Shown here piece by piece: positions 42,481 through 51,634 of a DNA stretch of 64,000 nt. The notes beneath the pieces were generated by a model, which was not told where the DNA came from, made no database searches, and saw only the letters and a list, made by a program, of their open reading frames with translations. The first letter of the stretch is position 1. Each line of letters begins with the position of its first letter. The stretch is from Chrysogorgia sp. JL179-B06. Lineage: Eukaryota > Cnidaria > Anthozoa > Scleralcyonacea > Chrysogorgiidae. The stretch spans positions 62,001 to 126,000 of the forward strand of contig JAYKKM010000217.1 of the NCBI GenBank assembly GCA_035772405.1. Reading direction: 5' to 3'. Made by a program: the position numbers and the translations under genes.

Positions 42481-42569
42481 TATGCCCATGTTGGGAATTA
42501 ACAGTTTATAATATCTACGTTTATATTATCTACAGTTTATGTTGTCGTTGTTATTACGAGGTTACTGAT

Positions 42570-42939
42570 TGATATGGAAGAATGGAGAAGATGTTACGAA
42601 ATGGATCCTATGAGTAGAAACGTATGCTGCTGCACGCGGTTGGAATGGCATGGCAGCAATGGCGGCAATTAGATTACCCGACGATAAAGTGGAGTTCTTG
42701 CTGACTAACTGACTATGGCAGCAGAAGATAGAAAGGATTGGGCGAAACTGAAGAACGCCATCCTTACGGAGTATAGGACCGATGCAGCATCTTCTGAACA
42801 GGCTTTTCTCGCCCGAGTACGACATTGTGGCGAATTGTTCCTTGTATATTTTACCGTATTGGAGCGTTTGAACCGCGAGGCGTTCTCCATCGAACCAGGG
42901 TCTCAACGCTCCCCCAGTCTGAGCATTCCCCCCAATTAA
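42570..42939 (+). pseudogene. Retrotransposon gag-like remnant
   Basis: The plus strand reads GEDVTKWIL, a stop, VETYAAARGWNG and AAIRLPDDKVEFLL. In the next frame, from 42715, it reads EDRKDWAKLKNAILTEYRTD and SEQAFLARVR. This is the shape of LTR-retrotransposon gag. No pol sequence directly follows, so it is a relic, or an exon captured near the integrase gene downstream. Confidence 0.5.
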
Positions 42940-43083
42940 CTATGCGCATGCGCGAGTCAGCGGTGTACGTGCAACCGCGTGTTCAACACTTCCGCATGGT
43001 CTGAGTTATCCCCTTCTTCGATCTCGCTGCAACTTCTACTCTAAAACGCGTTGAAAAGTCGAAATATCGTTAAAAGTTTTAAA

Positions 43084-44530
43084 ATGGTGCCAGAAGAAGA
43101 GCCTGTTCTTAATAGTGAAGTTAGTGGGCCTGAGCTGAAAACAAGAAAGGAACGTATGGCTCAACACAAAGAGAAATGCGAGCGAATTTTTCACTACCTG
43201 CGCCATGGAAAGCATCAAGCTGGATAAACGAAAAATCAACAGCGAACTGTTCGTGGCCAAGCAAAGAACTACATCGTGGATGAAACAAGTAATGTGCATT
43301 ATAATATATACAGTTAATTTTTAGCCTACCCCACACAAAGTATAAAACGATGGCAAATTCCAAAGTCACAGGTTAATAATTGCAAATTTAATATTTGCAT
43401 GTTTTACTCACTCACTGGACTACTATTTATTAAATGTGGTTTCATATTTTCATATATCTCTGCTTTATCCCTAGATGATGAGCTATATTACACTAGTGGA
43501 AAAGAAGGAATAAAAAGAAAGGTCGTCCTTAACATAGAAGATATTGAGATATTTTGAAGCATTATCACAGTGATGCTATGCGAGGGCACAGTGGGGTGAA
43601 TTTTACACTCAACAAAATTTCAAATTACTATTGTTGGAATGGAATGAAAGATGATATCCAAGAATATGTGAGTTCACAGTATACGTACCATATAGATAAT
43701 TTGTAAGAGGTTTGTGTCTGTTTAAAAGTGGTGTCCGCTTAAAGATGTCCATTTAAAGTGGTCTGACCATACATGCATACTTTTACCACTTCATCTAAAG
43801 AAATGTTAATTATTATCTTTCATTGGTAGATTATGTCCTGTCATCGATGTCAAGTTTATAGTAAAATCAAAACTCAAGCACCAGAACTCATCCCTATAAA
43901 AGTCAATAAGGCACTGGAGTTCGTTGGAATTGATTTGATTGGCAAGCAGTAGACAGTCAAGGTATATGATACCTAATCTTGAGAGATCATAATGCTCTTA
44001 TATTTATTATTTTGCTCATTTTAAATCCAGGCAATGTATGACGAAAAGTGTTGGACATTGATGGGTTAACCATGTCTCCGATCCTTAAACCAATTGAACC
44101 ACAAAATGCCCCGATGTTACTCTGTCTAACACCAGATGATTTTATAGTCCAGGAGATTGGCCATTAATGGGTTTATAAAGTCCAGAGGAAAGTGTTGGAT
44201 GTTGATGGGCGAACTATGCCTCCTGTTAACCAATTAAACCTGTTATCAAGTTGTATGATATATCTGAGGTGGGCTCCTGTGATTCAAACAACAATTTTAA
44301 CAGAAAAACAATAACATACAGTAAACCCAATCTGCAAGAGAATTGGATCGAAGTAGTTAACTATACACTAGTAACATGTGTTTTTTTCCTTTGCAGGGCC
44401 ACTACCAACAACTGCAGATGGGTATAAATATGTTTGTTCCTTTACTGATTATTTTACCAAGTTTGTCGATTTTTATCCCATCAAAGATAAAACAGCAAAT
44501 GGTGGTACTTGAACTATTCAGTGGAATTAT
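43084..44530 (+). pseudogene. Integrase gene of GIN/KRBA2/Ginger kind, four exons, truncated
   Basis: Exon 1 (43084-43288) starts MVPEEEPVLNSEVSG and reads KCERIFHYLRHGKHQAG, a stop, TKNQQRTVRGQAKNYIV. Exon 2 (43475-43667) reads DELYYTSGKEGIKRKVV and, after a 1-base shift, HYHSDAMRGHSGVNFTL and NYYCWNGMKDDIQEY, the HH half of the integrase zinc site. Exon 3 (43830-43942) gives CHRCQVYSKIKTQ (CC half) and VGIDLIG with the first catalytic Asp. Exon 4 (from 44397) reads LPTTADGYKYVCSFTDYFTK. Introns: 43289-43474, 43668-43829 and 43943-44396; the last has a GC donor. The second Asp and Glu are not found, so the gene is truncated. Such integrases occur in Ginger DNA transposons and domesticated host genes. 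Confidence 0.65.
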
Positions 44531-45512
44531 ACTTGTTGTGTTTAGCCCCTATAGAGAGAGATATCCATCCCTTCATTTTTAGTGCAAAGTTTTTTAAACT
44601 TTGCAGTATTGTGATGAGTGGCGAAAATTCACACGATATATATATAAAAGTCATTAGATTGATGTGTATTCCTTCATGTAACCTTTTTTTAAATGCTTAC
44701 GGTTGTTGCAAAATTGGATAAAATTTGAAGATATTCTAGTAAGGCAAGGAGAAAGCAATTATCTTTAACATATTTATTTGGGAAAATATTCCACTAACTA
44801 TTTTTAGAGTTTTCTTTGGAACACGATCGCGCAGGTTACATAAAGGAACAACGTTGTGTAAACGCTCAATTTTTAATGATTTTTCACCAAAACAAGCAAG
44901 GCTGAAAGGTTGCAAGCAACCTTATCACTTCTGTAATACCCGTGTCTATCCCACGTGTTTTGTTAAAAAGTTATGATCTGAAATAATCTCTTGGTAGTTT
45001 TGTTATACTTCACCAAGGCTTTGTGCGCTCAAAATCGTGATGAGAAAAAAAATTAAGAAAACTTTTTCGAATAACATGTCGAGTTTTCACTCAAGTGCTC
45101 TGAAACGCGGTATATAGACGTATGTATTAGCAACAAATGTCTCTACGAAGTGTCGACGCTTCGGAGGAACCGTTCCTTTTTGTAACTAGAAAAAAAATGG
45201 CCTAGGAATTTTAATGGCCAAGTGCAAAGCCATTATTCAAGTATGAGTGGCACTCATATTCCTCAGGAAATTAAAAAATACTAAAGCTGTAGCTGGAACT
45301 CACTAATTTCGACAGCAAAGCGAGATTTTGGTTTTTGGTCTTTATATAATTTTAGGTAAGTTGACTTAATATTTTGCATACATAAATACAAACTATGTAA
45401 TAATATGCATGCAATTTTCAATTCTTATTATTTTTAAACATGATTAAAATATTTTTCCATTTCAATTTCTTTTACGTTTTACTTCTAGGCAAATAATGGA
45501 TGGAAGATGGGG
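44530..45512. other. Non-coding
   Basis: AT-rich; only decayed sequence after the integrase exon. No gene or strong repeat recognised. Confidence 0.35.
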
Positions 45513-45722
45513 AAGGCTAAAAGGGATTACTCAAAAGGACCTTTCTGTTTTTTTCTGTTTTTTATTTTTTGTTAGGTTATGGATAGCTACGGTTAGGGCT
45601 AGGTTTAAGATTAGGATCAAGGTTAGGATCAAGGTTAGGGTTAGGATTAGGATTGAGATTAGGGTTAGGATTAGTAGATCTAAAAAATGTAAAGGTCCTT
45701 TTGAGTCATCCCTTTTAGCCTT
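45513..45722. mobile_element. 210-bp unit: inverted repeats around telomere-like sequence
   Basis: Left arm aaggctaaaagggattactc...cttt (45513-45544) and right arm 45691-45722 are inverse copies over 32 bp with one mismatch. The centre (45574-45678) consists of ttaggg-like and related hexamers (ggttag, gattag, ggatca). The whole unit could fold back. A plus-strand frame reading through it (rich in RIKVRI) is a by-product of the hexamers. Confidence 0.75.
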
Positions 45723-45729
45723 CACCATG

Positions 45730-46060
45730 GAAGATCGGGGTGAAAAAGGCAACGCTTTTGAGTGAAAGGACTGGGAACTAGTACCAGTTCACGCTTCTTC
45801 CTGCTTTTCTTTCTGTCTTCTGGAAGAAATTCTGAGGGAATTCTGAACAATCTGAAGGAATCCGTGAAAGTATTTGAGGATTATTTGATATTTTGATGCT
45901 ATGAAGGCTTTTGGGTGACTTTTCATCAAGGTATGCTAAGTATTTTTGAATAAATGTTAATAATTCATGAGTTAAATGAAGACCAAAAATGGTTGGTTCA
46001 TACTGTATTTGCATTATAAATAAGAGCATGATGAAATTAGCTTATTTGCATACACAGGGA
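45730..46060. other. Non-coding
   Basis: No gene supported. A minus-strand 83-codon frame here has no recognisable domain. Confidence 0.3.
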
Positions 46061-46640
46061 AAAAATTCTAAAACCCATAAATGGTAAAAGTTATTTCCAT
46101 AATGGTATATTGATAATTCCCATTGAAGAAAAAATACCATCAATGTGAAAACAAATAAGCTCAATAAAACCCATTAATGGTTTTCTATTAGAAAATGGAT
46201 TTTCAAAAAAAAACATCCAAATTGTTAAAAACCATTGATGAGAAATAAATCAACAGATTTCGTTCTACTTTCCATCAACGGTTTTTGTACTATTATAAAC
46301 CATCAAGGAAAAACTGATAAAATGGTAATTTCAATTCACATTAATGGTAAAACGTTTGATATTTTAGAGTGTTATTTACCATTAATGGGGGTTTCTTTCA
46401 AATACCACCAAGAAATTTAATTACCATTAATGACAAATTATTATGCATTTTATTGACAATATTCCCATCAATGGTTTTTGTACTATAAACCATCAAGGAA
46501 AAACTGATAAAATGGGAATTTCGATTAACATTAATGGTAAAATGTTTAATATTTTTATGAGCAAACACTTTTATGTAAAGAATACTAATGAACATAACCA
46601 ATAACAAAACGTTTTTTAAGCCATTCAATAAACTCACATC
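46060..46640. repeat. Cluster of the palindromic motif accatYaatggt
   Basis: Variants of ccattaatgg / ccatcaatgg occur about 15 times. Two segments are also duplicated: 46271-46364 and 46467-46556 share ggtttttgtacta, ataaaccatcaaggaaaaac and attaatggtaaaa. It is AT-rich and non-coding. The short frames across it are chance. Confidence 0.65.
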
Positions 46641-47472
46641 ACATGTTTTTAATTACAAAGTATTATAATACCACCAATTACAATTTAAAAGAGTACATGT
46701 ATTTTACTGTTTCCAAGCATTTCCTTGCCAATGACGTTCCGCAAGTCCCTGAATGCAATCCCAACCAACTTTCTGCAATGAGTTGTGTCCAAGACTTTCC
46801 CTAACATACAAACCAGTGCCAGACTTGCGAGAATCCTCTATGTAATAGAAAAGTTTGACTGTTTTATCCCTCTCTTGGACACTTTTAATGTGTGAAATAT
46901 ATTCTTCACCATCTGCACAAGCAACTACCACTACATCATCAGGCTGGGGGTAAAACGGAACACTCACTCCATTCAATGAAATAGGCAGTGACTTCCGCAT
47001 AAAGTCAATGACAATGTAATAATTTGGATTATCCAAGTTTTCAGGCTCTGGATAAAGCTATTACTTTGTGGAGTATTTTTTCAGTAGGAACAATAAGTTG
47101 TTGAGATGAAGGCACAACAATTTTACCCAAATTGTAACGGTAAATTTCAGGTGATCCTTCATCATCATTCTTTTCATCATAAAGATTGCCTCTTAACAAC
47201 GAATGAAATTGGTTATCAACCACGCCACAAATGAAAGCATCGACATGTAAAACAACTTCCATCATCATTGTCATCTTCAACAATAACAGTTTCACCTGTT
47301 CTGTAAATTATACCATCAACATCAGGGCAAGGCTTCCACAAACGAGGGAAATATAAACAATCAGTCTCAATTCTCTCAGCAGTAGGATAATGTTTGTGGA
47401 GAATGTCCCTTTCATGAGTTGACAGCTTTAAATTATTGTGCTGTTTTCCAACAAGAATTCCACAGGACTGTG

Positions 47473-49561
47473 GTCATTCCATGTGAAATCATCAAGAAAA
47501 AATCGGAAATGACACCCAACCATCACCAATTTTGACCAAAGTTGCACCAAGTGAAGGTACTAGTGAGATATGGACTCCCTCCAAATTTTTTTCCAATATC
47601 TCTTTTCGTTCTCGAGTTATCGGATTGTCAATTTTTAGCCAAAATGATGCTTATTTCAAAGGAATCCGCCATTTTGAATTGCATGTTAACACCAATGCTT
47701 GGTATTTTGTCTGCTATTTTGTATTGTTTAATCAAATGGGCATGAAAATTTGCATTTTCCCATTTCAAAACATGGTAAATTAGAATATAAGGTTAAAATC
47801 ATCATTACTATAATAGAAAAGGTCATATTCTTGGTTTAAAAACAAGCAGTAAAAATACTGATTTCCAAAGCTGGAATGAAGTATCAAATTACATCTTAAT
47901 AATTTTTCATGTTGACCATGATGCACCTAAACCATTTTTGGTGTGTTAATTCTATATCTAATAAAGATTACATTGACCAAGTTCTGACTTGGTGTCTTCT
48001 CTATTTGCCGAGAAATGGACCGATGAAGATATTATAAAAGTTTGTCTCAAATTATGGATTTTACCATAAAATAAGAAAAAAGATAGTTAAGCGATATTAT
48101 TAATTTATTTTGTCAGGATATGGTGCTTGAAAAACTCTTTTAGTGTCATGTTATACCTTACTTAAAAATAGGTAATAAAAAATAGGTAAAAATAGGTACG
48201 CAATGCGTACATGTGACTGTATTAAAAATACTGTTTTTGGAACCACCTATAATGTTTTCAAACAATAATAATCCACCATGGTAAACAATAATAGCATGGT
48301 AACTTGTTACAGGTAATTTGGTTTTAGCTTGTTTGAATTGGTACTTAAGGTACTGTACTTCATTTGTGACTGAAGTAAATTGGACATGTCACAGGACAAA
48401 ATACTTTCCATACATGTACATGAAGTATACCCCAAGGTTCTTCAAGCTGAAAATTTATAAACAAATACATGTGACTTCTGTAGTTTGCCACTTTAAAATG
48501 TCTTCATCAGAGGAATTAGAGAAGTGCTCCATGATTGGAACTCATATGAATGAAGAGTGTCATTTAGGTGTACATACACTATTGACGGGACTAAAACCCA
48601 TCCGCAGTTTCACAGCAGAGCAGGTGAAGTTACTTCAGTTGAGAACAGGAATTGCAAACAGCCTAGACCAAAGAAAGTACAGTACCTTAAGTACCAATTC
48701 AAACAAGCTAAAACCAAATTACCTGTAACAAGTTGCCATGCTATTATTGTTTACCATGGTGGATCTTGAAAAGAACCTGGTTAGATTATTATTGCTTGAA
48801 AACATTATACTGTAGGTGGTTCTAAAAACAGTATTTTATAGTCACATGTACGCATTGCGTACCTATTTTTACCTATTTTTTATTACCTATTTTTAAGTAA
48901 GGTACAACATGACACTAAAAGAATTTTTCAAGCACCATATCCTGACAAAATAAATTAATAATATCGCTCAACTATCTTTTTTGTTATATTTTACCATAAT
49001 TTGAGACAAACTTTTATAATATCTTCATCGGTCCATTCCTCTGCAAATCGAGAAGACACCAAGTCAGAATTTGGTCAATGTAATCTTTATTAGATATAGA
49101 ATTAACACACCAAAAATGGTTTAGGTGTATCATGGTCAACATGAAAAATTATTAAGATGTAATTTGATACTTCATTCCAGTTTTGGAAATCAGTATTTTT
49201 ACTGCTTGTTTTTAAACCAAGAATATGACCTTTTCTATTGTAGTAATGATGATTTTAACCTTATATTCTAATTTACCATGTTTTGAAATGGGAAAATGCA
49301 AGTTTTCATGCCCATTTGATTAAACGATACAAAATAGCAGACAAAATACCAAGCATTGGTGTTAACATGCAATTCGGATTCCTTTGAAATAAGCATCATC
49401 TTGGCTAAAAATTGACAATCCGATAACTCGAGAACGAAAAGAGATATTGGAAAAAAATTTGGAAGGAGTCCATATCTCACTAGTACCTTCACTTGGTGCT
49501 ACTTTGGTCAAAATTGGTGATGGTTGGGTGTCATGCTCTTGTTGAATTGACATGGAATGAC
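47473..49561. mobile_element. 2.1-kb foldback element with about 890-bp arms
   Basis: The left arm (47473-48360) is the inverse of the right arm (48676-49561). The ends read gtcattccatgt and acatggaatgac. Landmarks such as gacacccaaccatcaccaattttgacc, attgtcaatttttagccaa, cgcaatgcgtac and ttacaggtaatttggttttagc appear in both. The arms differ by scattered substitutions and small indels. The insert interrupts the transposase gene. The spacer is 315 bp. Confidence 0.9.
48500..48727 (+). CDS. Open frame in the foldback spacer (unknown)
   Basis: The plus-strand spacer contains an open stretch from a Met at about 48500 (MSSSEELEKCSMIGTHMNEE, then EQVKLLQLRTGIANSLDQRK) running into the right arm and stopping at 48728. 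Amino-acid composition is protein-like, but the family is not recognised. It may be captured coding sequence. Confidence 0.3.
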
Positions 49562-50958
49562 TCAACATTTTGTGATTCTGAAAGTATTTTAGCATACAGT
49601 TTCTCTGGTTCAGATACACTGCTTGCACATACCTTGATTTGGCTAAAGCATCCTGAACTTGTTTCTTCTGATGAACTAACCTTGCACTTAAAACTTTTCA
49701 AAAGCTCTCTTCTTTCTTCACTCTTTGCAAAAGTAAGTTCAATGTTCTTTTTGTTTGAAGAAGTGGCAATATAGTGAGAGACAGCTCGCTCATAAACTTC
49801 ACACAATTATCTGGCGAGGAAAAACGTAGGATGTCTTCAGGTGCATGCTCCAGATTGTGCGCAGTCACAACACATTGGTTAAGCCCGTGCTGCTCCTCAA
49901 TTAGAATCATATGGCGTTGTGCTTCTGGCAGCTAAAACCCAAATTTTAAAGTACTCATCATCACTGAGACCACCCAAAACACACTATGATGCTGAAAAAG
50001 CGAATTTTCTGTATTCTTCAGCTTTCCACCTGCCGATTTTTGTGCAAGACTTAGGAACTCTACCACTTTTTAGTTCACTTGTCCAAGGGATTGCTTTAAG
50101 TCTCTCATCCAATGTTGACTTGATTACTGGGGTGACTGTGTCATCATTTAGGTAACGGTTGATGTGTTTATTGACAACATTCAGTGGAATATTGTGCATC
50201 ATGTCAAACACGGTGTCTAAAATTACATTAAACCCATACAATTTGTGTAGTCTGTTAAGTATAGACAGTCCAGTATAACCACTTTGTTTGGCCAGCTTAG
50301 ATCGAACAGTTGTCCGATCTTCATTTTTGACATCTCTTTTATTTCATCTTCCAAAACACGAGGTGCAACAGGAAACCTTGTATGATATCTGTTATCTCCA
50401 ATATAATAAGTACTACAATTATCAATGTTTGTACCTTTCAGATGATGTCTTCTGCAAGGAAAGATTCCGCAGTTGATAAATTTCCTCACTTCGCATTGGG
50501 CTGGGTAATCTCCTGTCCACAACAAAAGCATGCAACGCACAATTGTTTCTCCAGACTTAGATCCACCAATATATCTTGCATAATTAACCTTAGTCTCCTC
50601 AATAAAACTGTCCTCTAGATCTCGAATAAGAGGATCCAAAAAAGCATCCAAAGCACATGGTCGTTTTTTGGAACTTTGTGAATCGAACAAAACCCACAAC
50701 ATAGACTTCACTAGTAGAACAATGGGAATGTCTGTAACTCAGTTGAGGACATATGCACGTTGAAACGTCATTCCTCGACCAGGCATATACTTTACTGTGT
50801 GAACTTTTACGGCTCTTTTCTTTTTTTCTATTTTCATCCTGGCTAAGTCTTTTCAATCTATAATCTTCACTCATCCAGTTGTCCAGGGAAAAACACGAAT
50901 ATATTACTGTTCAAATAAATCTACCAACGCGTGTTCCTTTTCGTTTTCCTTTAAATTT

Positions 50959-51480
50959 GTGATTACTATGGAAGCCGAGGAGGCTCACGTTACACACCGT
51001 TTGAACATTTCATTTGATCAAATCACAAAAGCAAAACACCGTTTGAACATTTCATTTCATCAAATCACAAAAGCAAAACACCGTTTGAACATTTCATTTG
51101 ATCAAATCACAAAAGCAAAACACCGTTTGAACATTTCATTTGATCAAATCACAAAAGCAAAACACCGTTTGAACATTTCATTTCATCAAATCACAAAAGC
51201 AAAACACCGTTTGAACATTTCATTTGATCAAATCACAAAAGCAAAACACCGTTTGAACATTTCATTTGATCAAATCACAAAAGCAAAACACCGTTTGAAC
51301 ATTTCATTTCATCAAATCACAAAAGCAAAACACCGTTTGAACATTTCATTCGATCAAATCACAAAAGCAAAACACTGTTTGAACATTTCATTTGATCAAA
51401 TCACAAAAGCAAAACACCGTTTGAACATTTCATTTGATCAAATCACAAAAGCAAAACACTGTTTGAAAAATGAAAAGTAA
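50959..51480 (+). CDS. Open frame made by a 42-bp tandem repeat
   Basis: 173 codons; after MITMEAEEAHVT come eleven copies of a 14-residue unit, HRLNISFDQITKAK, with Asp/His exchange at position 8 and Arg/Cys at position 2. A last partial copy precedes the stop. Because 42 is divisible by three, the repeat keeps one frame open; this alone can explain the ORF. No family is recognised. It lies between the minus-strand transposase gene and the plus-strand integrase-core gene, in what may be a shared upstream region. Confidence 0.4.
   Translation: MITMEAEEAHVTHRLNISFDQITKAKHRLNISFHQITKAKHRLNISFDQITKAKHRLNISFDQITKAKHRLNISFHQITKAKHRLNISFDQITKAKHRLNISFDQITKAKHRLNISFHQITKAKHRLNISFDQITKAKHCLNISFDQITKAKHRLNISFDQITKAKHCLKNEK
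50995..51470. repeat. 42-bp minisatellite, 11 full units plus a partial
   Basis: The unit starts caccgtttgaacatttcatt. Copies are nearly identical. Units alternate gat/cat at one position in the order D-H-D, D-H-D, D-H-D, D, D, so a 126-bp three-unit block was duplicated. There are no unique spacers, so it is not a CRISPR array. Confidence 0.95.
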
Positions 51481-51634
51481 ATTTGTAATTTCAACTTTTC
51501 GTTTTCTAATGTTCAATTTGCGTTTAACTTTCGCTGTTCACGTTTTGAATTTCAATTTTCCTGTTCCTGAACTGGCGATGCTTAGCCGAGGAGGCTCATT
51601 TTCGGTCCCAGGCCTCCGCGCATTAAAAATAAAT

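Larger units (their letters stand above)
46704..50874 (-). pseudogene. Large transposase gene (Transposase_21/DUF4218-like), split by a foldback element
   Basis: Minus-strand frames in order: MSEDYRLKRLSQDENRKKEK (50874); ALDAFLDPLIRDLEDSF, TIVRCMLLLWTGDYPAQCEV and CGIFPCRRHHLKGT (50711-50340); GFNVILDTVFDMMHNIPLNV, KSGRVPKSCTKIGRWKAEEY and KFAFSAS (50241-49984); EEQHGLNQCVVTAHNLEHA (49910); and VYERAVSHYIATSSNKKNIE (49806-49560). After the foldback, GILVGKQHNNLKLSTHERD, CLYFPRLWKPCPDV (47460-47300) and DNPNYYIVIDFMRKSLPISL (47036-46704) follow. The D..MHN and RWK.EEYR blocks and the late NLEH block match the transposase of CACTA/KDZ-like elements. Many frame breaks; no catalytic claim beyond these blocks. 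Confidence 0.55.

Noticed and set aside
45496..45765. 89-codon plus-strand frame rich in Arg/Ile/Val
   Set aside because: It is produced by ttaggg-like hexamers between inverted repeats.
47473..49561. Assembly artefact as explanation for the large palindrome
   Set aside because: The arms differ by scattered substitutions and indels, and the spacer is unique, which is unlike a simple mirrored misassembly; long reads would settle it.
50995..51470. CRISPR-like regular repeat
   Set aside because: Units are contiguous without spacers and the sequence is animal DNA; it is a minisatellite.
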